Positions 14,245 to 20,509 of a stretch of 24,242 bases of DNA are shown piece by piece. Numbering within the stretch: position 1 is the first letter of the stretch; each line of letters begins with the position of its first letter. The notes beneath the pieces were generated by a model that saw only the letters and a program-made list of their open reading frames with translations, ran no database searches and was not told the DNA's origin. The stretch spans positions 1 through 24,242 of the forward strand of contig BTTF01000027.1 in assembly GCA_036244995.1 (NCBI GenBank), read 5' to 3'. The DNA comes from BMS3Bbin07 sp036244995. Lineage in GTDB: Bacteria > Nitrospirota > Thermodesulfovibrionia > Thermodesulfovibrionales > JdFR-85. Both the position numbers and the translations under genes were made by a program.

Positions 14245-17097
14245 TCATATCATTTTCAGTTTCGACATGATATCCCTTATCCAGGCGTAGTCATCATCAT
14301 GTGCCTCAACAAAACCTGTATAGTGCTCATCAATAGATTTCAGTACCGCTATCCCTTCAGTGCCGGTATCCTTCAGGGCGAGGATAGCGTTTTTTATCTC
14401 TTCTGCACCTTCCTCGGGCATCTCCCTGGTAATACATATATTGAACTCAGGTATTTCTTCAGAGAATTTTATGAACTTCAACCCCTGATTCTTATATTTA
14501 TCTGCAGTTGATTCCATAACTCCTCCAGCGTCATACCCTCCTGAAATCACTGCCTTTGCCACATCATCGTGGTGGCCGAGATAATTATAGAAGAGGAGGT
14601 CATCAAGGTCTATGCCGGCTTCAAGTAGCATATACCGTGGCACTATATGGGAGGAGGTAGACTCCTGGTCTCCAAAGGCAAAAGAACAGTTCCTCAGGTC
14701 TTCAATACTTGATACAGGGCTGTCGTTCCTTGCAATAATGACTGAGTGATGAAATGGTTTGCCGTTTCTCAGGGCCCTGGCAATTACCCTTACGCCATAA
14801 TCACGATTGGCCTTTATGTATGTTGAGGGGGTCATATAGCAGAGCTGTGTTATACCACTGCCTATATCTTTTATTGCACTGTTGAAATCCACTCCCACCT
14901 TTAGTTCCACCTTCTTGCCGAGTTTCCTGCTCAGGTACTCTGCGAGGGGGGTGAACTTTCTATACATATCTGCAGGGGATTCAAGGGGTACCACGCCGAG
15001 CCTGAGAGTCTTTTCAGCCCTTGTTGATGTAGAGAATCTGAAACTTTCCATTTCCGTCACGATAAGTTCGGAGTCTTTAACGAGGGACCTGAGGGAGTTG
15101 TTGACCTTGAATGAGAGGTTCCTGTTTTTCACCGGAAGGTCGGATATATTTTCAGCAGACCGCTTTATCTGTTCAGACTCTGTCTTCTGTTCATTTATGG
15201 CGTTGGCTATCTGCTGGCTCTTTTCAGAAACCACATCAGTGCTCTTTCTTATCTGTTTGCTCTGCAGGGACTGTTCTTCCGTAGCAGTTTTCACCTGTAT
15301 GGCTATGTCCTTTACCTTCTCGGCGGCATTCATTATCTGGTTCATTCCCCTTGATTGCTCTGATGTGGCCTTTGCAATCTGACTTGCCATATTACGGACA
15401 TTTTCCATTGACCTTGATACAAACCTTGCTGCCTCAGCCTGCTCCGAGGTTGAGTGTTCAATGGCCGTAGACATCTCCGAAGAAAGCTCTGCGCTCTCCA
15501 CAATCTTTTTCAGTACCCCTGATGACTCCTTTGAGAGCCCGAGTCCCTCATTGACCGCTTCAAGGCCGTGCTTCATTGCATCCACTGCATCCCTGACCTC
15601 CTGTTGCACCGTTTGTATCAGTGACGAAATCTCCTGGGTGGAGAAGGATGTCCTCTCTGCGAGGTCTTTTATTTCATCTGCAACAACAGAAAAACCCTTG
15701 CCGTGTTCTCCTGCCTGGGCTGCCAGAATAGCTGCATTCAGTGCAAGGAGATTCGTCTGGTCTGTAACATCGTCGATTACGGTAAGTATCTTTCCTATCT
15801 CTTCCGACCTTCCCCCGAGCTTCTTTATATACCCTGCGGTCTTTTCAACAGAGGTCTTTATCCGTTCCATTCCCTCAATAGTCTTCCCGATTGATGTCAT
15901 TCCATAAGTGGATGCCTCGTTCATGACCCTTTCACTCAACTTGGCAGATTCCCTGGTATTCCCTTCGACTTCCCTGATGGATGCTGTAATCTCTTCAATT
16001 GCTGAAAGGGTGTCCTCGGCAGATCTGAAGAGTTCATCAGCGCTCAGTGCAACCTCTTTTATGGAAGATGAGAGTTCCTCAATGGAAGCTGATGTGGTTT
16101 CAGTTGATTCAAAGAGTTCGTTACTGTTGTTGGCGATCTGGGTGGTGCTGGCAGCCATTTCTTCAACTGCAGATGTGGTCTGCTCTGAAGATGCCGCGAG
16201 GTCTTCCGTATTTGCTGCAATCTCGGTGATTGCAGCATTCAATTCCTCTATGGAAGATGAGATGTTCGAAATAGCTTCGGCTTCGAGTTGGGTGCCTTTA
16301 AGGATATCCCTCGATTCCGCCTCAACCTCTGAGGAGACCCTGGAGATTCTTTTAGTGACGTCCTTTACCCTCTGAAGGATTGAAGATATGGATTGAAGGG
16401 CATCCTGCAGCGCTGTGCTCGCCTGTCCGATTTCATCAGTAGAATCTATATCGACATTGAAGGTCATATCTCCATCCGAGAGAAGCCTGGCTGCCTTTTC
16501 TATCTTTTTTACTGGATTAATCACTATCTTTCTCAGAAGCAGCCACATAATAAGAGAGAGTATGGATATGGCAAACAAGGAAGAGACAATAGTAACAGTT
16601 GCCATCTGTGCAATCTTTTTTTTCTCACTTTCAAGTGTCATTGAGACCTTGACTACCCCGATGAAAGGGCTGTCAAGTTTGTGGCACTTCCGGCAGGCAG
16701 GTTTCTTTATCAGTGGCTTGTAAACGGTCATTAACCCATTTTCGATCAGGGAGTAGGGGGAGAGGTTTGTCCTGAACCTTTCGACATAGCGCTTCTCAGT
16801 TGCAGGTGCTTTTCTGTCAAATGCCACCCGGCCTTCATGATTCAGAATAGTGATGCTTTCCACGCCTTTAAGCGCCTTGAGGTCGCCTGCCATGGCTTTG
16901 GTGATTTCAGACCGTCCTTCAAGCATGGTCCTTTCAATGCTTGTACTGATTACAGCTGCGGTTTCAAACATCTTTTCCTGTGCAGTTTCGTAGATATTTT
17001 TCTTCTGAAGATAGAGGACGATGGTTACGGCAAAGATAGCGCCCAAAATAATAACTGATATAACGACTCCAAGGACCTTTTTTTCAAGTTTTCCCAT
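14245..17097 (-). CDS. Chemoreceptor with heme-c periplasmic sensor and C-terminal PhnD-like domain (mcp2)
   Basis: 950-residue inner-membrane chemoreceptor. Order: membrane segment (about 9-30); periplasmic domain (31-165) with a CxxCH heme-c motif at 135-139 (CRKCH); second membrane segment (about 166-188); HAMP (189-242); four 28-residue coiled-coil repeats marked by [IV]EE at 283, 311, 339 and 367; canonical signalling tip QTNLLALNAAILAAQAGEHG (447-466) and descending coil to about 685; then residues 697-945 with the PhnD/phosphonate-binding-protein pattern. The last domain has LRLGVVPLESPADMYRKFTP at its start and DQESTSSHIVPRYML at the ligand site. By topology it is cytoplasmic, unlike ordinary binding proteins. 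The frame is continuous through the junction. AAAGGAG precedes the ATG; the 58-bp gap to cheW1 holds the palindrome TATAGCTATA (17123-17132). The ligand is unknown. Confidence 0.95.
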   Translation of the reverse strand: MGKLEKKVLGVVISVIILGAIFAVTIVLYLQKKNIYETAQEKMFETAAVISTSIERTMLEGRSEITKAMAGDLKALKGVESITILNHEGRVAFDRKAPATEKRYVERFRTNLSPYSLIENGLMTVYKPLIKKPACRKCHKLDSPFIGVVKVSMTLESEKKKIAQMATVTIVSSLFAISILSLIMWLLLRKIVINPVKKIEKAARLLSDGDMTFNVDIDSTDEIGQASTALQDALQSISSILQRVKDVTKRISRVSSEVEAESRDILKGTQLEAEAISNISSSIEELNAAITEIAANTEDLAASSEQTTSAVEEMAASTTQIANNSNELFESTETTSASIEELSSSIKEVALSADELFRSAEDTLSAIEEITASIREVEGNTRESAKLSERVMNEASTYGMTSIGKTIEGMERIKTSVEKTAGYIKKLGGRSEEIGKILTVIDDVTDQTNLLALNAAILAAQAGEHGKGFSVVADEIKDLAERTSFSTQEISSLIQTVQQEVRDAVDAMKHGLEAVNEGLGLSKESSGVLKKIVESAELSSEMSTAIEHSTSEQAEAARFVSRSMENVRNMASQIAKATSEQSRGMNQIMNAAEKVKDIAIQVKTATEEQSLQSKQIRKSTDVVSEKSQQIANAINEQKTESEQIKRSAENISDLPVKNRNLSFKVNNSLRSLVKDSELIVTEMESFRFSTSTRAEKTLRLGVVPLESPADMYRKFTPLAEYLSRKLGKKVELKVGVDFNSAIKDIGSGITQLCYMTPSTYIKANRDYGVRVIARALRNGKPFHHSVIIARNDSPVSSIEDLRNCSFAFGDQESTSSHIVPRYMLLEAGIDLDDLLFYNYLGHHDDVAKAVISGGYDAGGVMESTADKYKNQGLKFIKFSEEIPEFNICITREMPEEGAEEIKNAILALKDTGTEGIAVLKSIDEHYTGFVEAHDDDYAWIRDIMSKLKMI

Positions 17098-17155
17098 TCT
17101 CTTCTCCTTTGAGAGGTTTAACTATAGCTATAAGGGTATTCAGTACTATAATAAC

Positions 17156-17743
17156 CTATTGATTACCTTCCGGATGCACCTTTTTTGTTATTGTTAACCC
17201 AAGCGCCTCCTCAGTCCTGAGTATTGTCATAAACATTCCTTCTGAGATAGTAATACCTTCAATAAATCTTGCCTCTTCTTCTGTAATATGTGGAGGGGGC
17301 GGGTTGAGGTCTGATCCGGGCATCCGTCTGACCCCGATAATCCTGTCTGCCATAACACCGATAGGCCCCTTTGGGCCTCTGACAATAATTATCTTGGGCC
17401 TTTGAGTGACCCTGTTCCGGTTTCTGTCCGTATCCGGGATATTTTCAATATCAGTGATATTCAGTCTTGCCTTCAGGTCCATGATGGGGACCATCTTGCC
17501 CCGCAATGAACTTAGTCCCTTTACATACGAGGGAGTTCCGGGCACAGGTGTTATGGCGGGTGGATGGGCTATCTCCTGCACATCCACCAGGTGGAAGGCA
17601 TATATTTCAGGCCCGAGCTGAAAACAGAGCAGACCAATCGTTGTCTCCGCTGTTTCAACCTGGAGTTCCTCTTCGGCTGCGCCGGATGTCCCGTCAGGGG
17701 GAGCAGTCAGGGGCGGACCTTCCGAAAAGTCTTTTTTAGACAT
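17156..17743 (-). CDS. cheW: CheW adaptor (cheW1)
   Basis: 195 residues. A Pro/Glu/Thr-rich N-terminal stretch of about 32 residues precedes one CheW domain (about 35-185): LLCFQLGPEIYAFHLVDVQEI, the YVKGLSSLRGKMVPIMDLKARL block, a strand pair with IIIVRGPKGPIGVMADRIIGV, and the closing ILRTEEALGL. It couples receptors to CheA at the inner-membrane array. The start overlaps the cheA end by 8 bp and lacks a strong Shine-Dalgarno sequence, so it is probably coupled to CheA translation. Compared with cheW2 it keeps the more typical CheW core but has an insertion rich in Pro (PPPPH) before the last helix. Confidence 0.95.
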   Translation of the reverse strand: MSKKDFSEGPPLTAPPDGTSGAAEEELQVETAETTIGLLCFQLGPEIYAFHLVDVQEIAHPPAITPVPGTPSYVKGLSSLRGKMVPIMDLKARLNITDIENIPDTDRNRNRVTQRPKIIIVRGPKGPIGVMADRIIGVRRMPGSDLNPPPPHITEEEARFIEGITISEGMFMTILRTEEALGLTITKKVHPEGNQ

Positions 17744-19709
17744 GGACCAGGCCCTTGTGCCTGAGCAGGATTTCCTCTGTCAGGGTCTCAACATCTATGA
17801 CAAGTATGACATTGTGCTTGCCGATTTCCGTAACACCTGCAAACCCCTTTAATCCCTCGAAATATCCACCGAGGGACTTTATAACAATCTCCTGTCCGCC
17901 GATAAGTTCGTCAACAAGGAGTCCGACCCTCCGTTCTTCGTAACCGGAAACCACAATATACCGGCTCTCATGATGGTCGCTTTCATGGGGACGGGAACCG
18001 GTTTCGAAAAATTCCGATACCGGCATAACCGGCAGCAACTCTCCCCTGAGGTTGTAAACCTTTTTGCCTTCTATGCTCTGGAGGGCATCCCTGCCGACCA
18101 TCAGGGTCTCGGAGATCGATGACAATGGCAAGGCAAAGGTATTGGAGCCGACCCTTACCAGCAGTGACTTGATAATTGCAAGAGTGATGGGGATGGTAAG
18201 AGAGAAGCGTGTATAAATGTCTTTTTCTGTTCTTACATCCACAAACCCGCCTATCGAAGATATCCGGTTTTTAACCACATCCATGCCTACTCCTCTTCCC
18301 GACACTTCCGTTACCTTTTCTTTTGTACTGAATCCCGCCCTGAAGATGAGGCCTGTCAATTCTGTATCGTCTATGTCTTTTCCGGCAGTAATGATCCCTT
18401 TTTCCAATGCTTTTTTCCGTATCACTTCCGTGTCAATTCCTCTGCCGTCGTCCTCTGTCTCGACTATTACGTTATTGCCACGTTGAAAAGCCTTAACCGT
18501 TATAGTTCCCTTTTCCGGCTTGCCCCTCCTCTTTCGCTCTTCAGGGCTCTCTATCCCGTGGTCCATTGCGTTTCTGACAATGTGCATCAGGGGATCCACA
18601 ATCTCTTCAACGATGAATTTATCCAGCTCGGTTTCCTCACCAAATACCGTCAGATTAACGGGTTTCCCTATTTCCCGGGAGTACCGTTTTACTATCTGTG
18701 CAAGGCGTGAAAATATCTGACCGATGGGTACCATCCGAATCTCCAGTACCTGCTGCTGTAATTCAGACAGTCTCCTTTCAAGACTCTGTGATGCCCTGTG
18801 GATATCAAAGACAAGCTCTGAGTGTCCGTAGATTCCTGCAAGTTCATGTTCTATTCGTTTAATAGCCCCTTTGGTAAGCGCAAGTTCTCCGATTGTATTG
18901 AGTATGCTGTCGAGTTTTTCTATATCCACTCTTACAGTTGTTGAGATGCTCTTTAGTGAGTGCTGTTGTTCCCGGGCGGTTGCCTTTTCAGGCTTACTGC
19001 CCGTAATCTGTTCGGGTGCCATGCCAAGGGCGGCTTTCAGGGAATCAGGGTTTTTGTCGGATGCAAAGAGTAGTTTAAATCCAATAGAGTCCGGCGGCAT
19101 GTCTTCCGAGGTAGGCAGGGTTGATATCAATTCCCCTTCTTTTTTGATTTTTTCTGTAAGTTCAGAGAGTGATTTATCAAAATCATCGAGGGAAAAGACC
19201 GCATTTATGATGAATAGCGCCCTGTCCTTTCTTATATTTGCTCTCAGTCTCTGTTCTTCATAATTGGAGAGTACACTGACGATTCCTTCATCGATAATGC
19301 CGCTTAATGACTCCTGCTTTTGGCGGCTTGAGGTCTTTTGTCCGAATACCTTTATATCTTCAAGGTATGGTGTTACATCGAAATCATTCCCCTGCTCAGC
19401 GTTTTTAAGCAACTCTCTCAGGATGTCAATGTTTTTGAAGAGGAAGCTGATAACCTCACCGGTGACCTCGATATTGCCGAGCCTCAGGCTGTCAAGGATT
19501 TCCTCAATGGCATGGCTCATATCTTTTAGTCCTTCAAGCCCGAAGATGCCGGAAATCCCCTTCAGTGTATGTATGGATCGAAAGAGGGCATTTACAGTGT
19601 CGGGATTTGCCCCTGTCTCAGCGGATTCCTGAAGTTCGAGGAGATGTCCCTGGGCCTCTTCAAGTAACTCTTCTGCTTCCGAGATAAACTCTTTTTTTGA
19701 TGAATTCAT
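17736..19709 (-). CDS. cheA: Chemotaxis histidine kinase CheA
   Basis: 657-residue cytoplasmic kinase that phosphorylates CheY and CheB under receptor control. P1/HPt (1-115) carries the phosphorylated His47 in LFRSIHTLKGISG. Residues about 163-228 resemble a P2-type docking domain (LFIINAVFSLDDFDKS, then GFKLLFASDKNPDS). The dimerization helices run about 255-325. The ATPase domain shows the N box HIVRNAMDHGIE (376-387), G1 DDGRGID (420-426), AGFSTKEKVTEVS and G2 GRGVGMDVV (471-479). The P5 CheW-like domain is about 510-650. All catalytic parts are present. ATGA overlap with cheY1 upstream and an 8-bp overlap with cheW1 downstream place it in the operon core. Confidence 0.97.
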   Translation of the reverse strand: MNSSKKEFISEAEELLEEAQGHLLELQESAETGANPDTVNALFRSIHTLKGISGIFGLEGLKDMSHAIEEILDSLRLGNIEVTGEVISFLFKNIDILRELLKNAEQGNDFDVTPYLEDIKVFGQKTSSRQKQESLSGIIDEGIVSVLSNYEEQRLRANIRKDRALFIINAVFSLDDFDKSLSELTEKIKKEGELISTLPTSEDMPPDSIGFKLLFASDKNPDSLKAALGMAPEQITGSKPEKATAREQQHSLKSISTTVRVDIEKLDSILNTIGELALTKGAIKRIEHELAGIYGHSELVFDIHRASQSLERRLSELQQQVLEIRMVPIGQIFSRLAQIVKRYSREIGKPVNLTVFGEETELDKFIVEEIVDPLMHIVRNAMDHGIESPEERKRRGKPEKGTITVKAFQRGNNVIVETEDDGRGIDTEVIRKKALEKGIITAGKDIDDTELTGLIFRAGFSTKEKVTEVSGRGVGMDVVKNRISSIGGFVDVRTEKDIYTRFSLTIPITLAIIKSLLVRVGSNTFALPLSSISETLMVGRDALQSIEGKKVYNLRGELLPVMPVSEFFETGSRPHESDHHESRYIVVSGYEERRVGLLVDELIGGQEIVIKSLGGYFEGLKGFAGVTEIGKHNVILVIDVETLTEEILLRHKGLVHV

Positions 19710-20077
19710 GAACTTAAAACCAACCGGATCTTCTCCTGAAAGTCTTCAGGTCTGAAGGGTTTTGTAATATAGGCCTCCGCCCCAAGTGCCAATCCCCTCT
19801 TTTTGTCCTCTTCCGATCTTTCAGTGCTCACAATAATCATTGGTATGTCTTTATATTGAGGTGTGGTTTTTACGAAGTTAATCAGTTCAATCCCGTTTAT
19901 ATCAGGCATATTTATATCTGTTATTATCAGAGAGAAACCTTCGGTAGGGAGTATTTTGAGGGCCTCAAAACCGGTGCCTGCCTCAAAGACCTGATACTCC
20001 TCTCCAAGGTCCTCAATAATTGTTCTCATCATGGAACGGGTGGATTCGGAGTCCTCTACCACAAGTATGTTTTTCAC
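19706..20077 (-). CDS. cheY: CheY-like response regulator (cheY1), first gene of the operon
   Basis: 123-residue single receiver domain. Asp9 in LVVEDS, phosphoacceptor Asp54 in IITDINMPDING, Ser/Thr at 84-85 in IIVSTER and Lys106 in YITKPF are all present. It lacks any output domain and should take phosphate from CheA, encoded next. The start is GTG at 20075-20077, supported by GGAGGTGA 6 nt upstream; a perfect 6-bp hairpin (20095-20109) lies just before that site. As the first gene it defines the operon promoter region, which carries a long leader with further structure. Confidence 0.95.
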   Translation of the reverse strand: MKNILVVEDSESTRSMMRTIIEDLGEEYQVFEAGTGFEALKILPTEGFSLIITDINMPDINGIELINFVKTTPQYKDIPMIIVSTERSEEDKKRGLALGAEAYITKPFRPEDFQEKIRLVLSS

Positions 20078-20094
20078 TTCTCACCTCCGTATTT

Positions 20095-20109
20095 CCGGCC
20101 ATGGGCCGG
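20095..20109 (-). promoter_or_regulatory. Hairpin just upstream of the cheY1 ribosome-binding site
   Basis: CCGGCC-atg-GGCCGG forms a perfect 6-bp GC stem with a 3-nt loop, ending about 5 nt from the GGAGG of cheY1. It could affect ribosome access or mRNA stability. There is no U-tract, so it is not a terminator. Confidence 0.45.
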
Positions 20110-20137
20110 CAATAATGCCATCTACAGTAAACGTTTT

Positions 20138-20166
20138 GTTATACAGTTGTCTGGTTTGAGTGTGAG
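20138..20166 (-). promoter_or_regulatory. Possible proximal promoter for the chemosensory operon
   Basis: Read leftward: CTCACA (20166-20161; 4 of 6 to consensus), a 17-bp spacer and TATAAC (20143-20138; 5 of 6). The predicted start is near 20131, giving a leader of about 55 nt to cheY1. It is weaker than the distal promoter at 20337-20366. Confidence 0.35.
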
Positions 20167-20200
20167 TGTAAGGAGTTTAAAACAAAAGTCGGGAAAGAGA

Positions 20201-20220
20201 CCCTGCCTCCGGATGCAGGG
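20201..20220 (-). terminator. Terminator-like hairpin in the che leader
   Basis: Read leftward, CCCTGC-atccggag-GCAGGG (6 bp, 8-nt loop) is followed by TCTCTTTCCC, a U-rich but imperfect tract. It lies 29 nt after the closed multi-hairpin element, in the position expected of a riboswitch expression platform or the end of a small RNA of about 140 nt. Strength as a terminator is doubtful. Confidence 0.3.
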
Positions 20221-20249
20221 GATTATATTAGTCATACATTGCCTCACTG

Positions 20250-20332
20250 TTGTGAAGCTCCTGCCATGCTACTTGTGTAGCGTTCAATTTCCTGCTCAGG
20301 AAGCCCGTGGCTTTGCTTAAATAGCTTCACAA
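20250..20332 (-). ncRNA. Candidate structured leader RNA or small RNA upstream of the che operon
   Basis: TTGTGAAGCT (20250-20259) and AGCTTCACAA (20323-20332) form a perfect 10-bp closing helix around 63 nt. The enclosed part holds three hairpins: GCTAC-TTGT-GTAGC (20268-20281), TTCCT-GCTC-AGGAA (20289-20302) and AAGCC-CGT-GGCTT (20301-20313). The last two share two bases. On the minus strand a promoter with a perfect -35 is predicted to start transcription at about 20330, the base of this helix, which is why the minus strand is chosen. The string GCAAAGCCACGGG (20316-20304, minus) recalls the core of c-di-GMP-I (GEMM) riboswitches. However, the GNRA-loop hairpin and 3' receptor of that class are not found, so no known class is assigned. 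Confidence 0.4.
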
Positions 20333-20336
20333 GTGA

Positions 20337-20366
20337 AGTATATCAAGAAAAAATCCATACTGTCAA
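20337..20366 (-). promoter_or_regulatory. Strong leftward sigma-70-like promoter with overlapping dyad
   Basis: On the minus strand: perfect TTGACA (20366-20361), an 18-bp spacer and TATACT (20342-20337; 5 of 6). The predicted start is about 20330. The dyad CTTCAC-AA-GTGAAG (20325-20338) sits over the end of the -10 and the start point, a common operator position. A third GTGAAG half lies at 20252-20257. If it serves cheY1, the leader is about 250 nt. Confidence 0.55.
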
Positions 20367-20456
20367 CAAATTCTCATTGCCCGAAATTACCGGGAGGGAA
20401 GCGGTTACCCACTGTTCTGTCTCAATTTTTGGGCACTGTCCTGGCAGTTTCGGTAA

Positions 20457-20484
20457 TTGACAACCGACAGTCATGCAATATAAA
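20457..20484 (+). promoter_or_regulatory. Sigma-70-like promoter for the lipoprotein gene
   Basis: Perfect TTGACA (20457-20462), a 16-bp spacer and TATAAA (20479-20484; 5 of 6) give a start near 20491, about 20 nt before the chosen ATG. The -35 overlaps CGGTAATT (20451-20458), the inverse of AATTACCG at 20385-20392, a possible operator pair 58 bp apart. Confidence 0.6.
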
Positions 20485-20509
20485 CTATAAAGTAAAGAGG
20501 GAGGTAATG

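Noticed and set aside
20110..20125. Sigma-54 promoter (TGGCA...TTGC-like) upstream of cheY1
   Set aside because: The GG-to-GC spacing is 7 rather than the required 10, so it cannot be a -24/-12 element.
20304..20316. Firm call of a c-di-GMP-I (GEMM) riboswitch from GCAAAGCCACGGG
   Set aside because: Only the core string matches; the GNRA tetraloop hairpin and the 3' GGGTTACC-like receptor strand were not found.
20250..20332. tRNA gene or integron attC site at the closed multi-hairpin element
   Set aside because: The closing helix is 10 bp rather than 7, there is no T-arm TTCRA loop in the right place and no CCA context. The attC RYYYAAC/GTTRRRY ends are absent.
20333..20509. N-terminal extension of the lipoprotein frame back to 20333
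   Set aside because: It lies upstream of the TTGACA-TATAAA promoter and would bury the signal peptide; ATG at 20510 has the ribosome-binding site.
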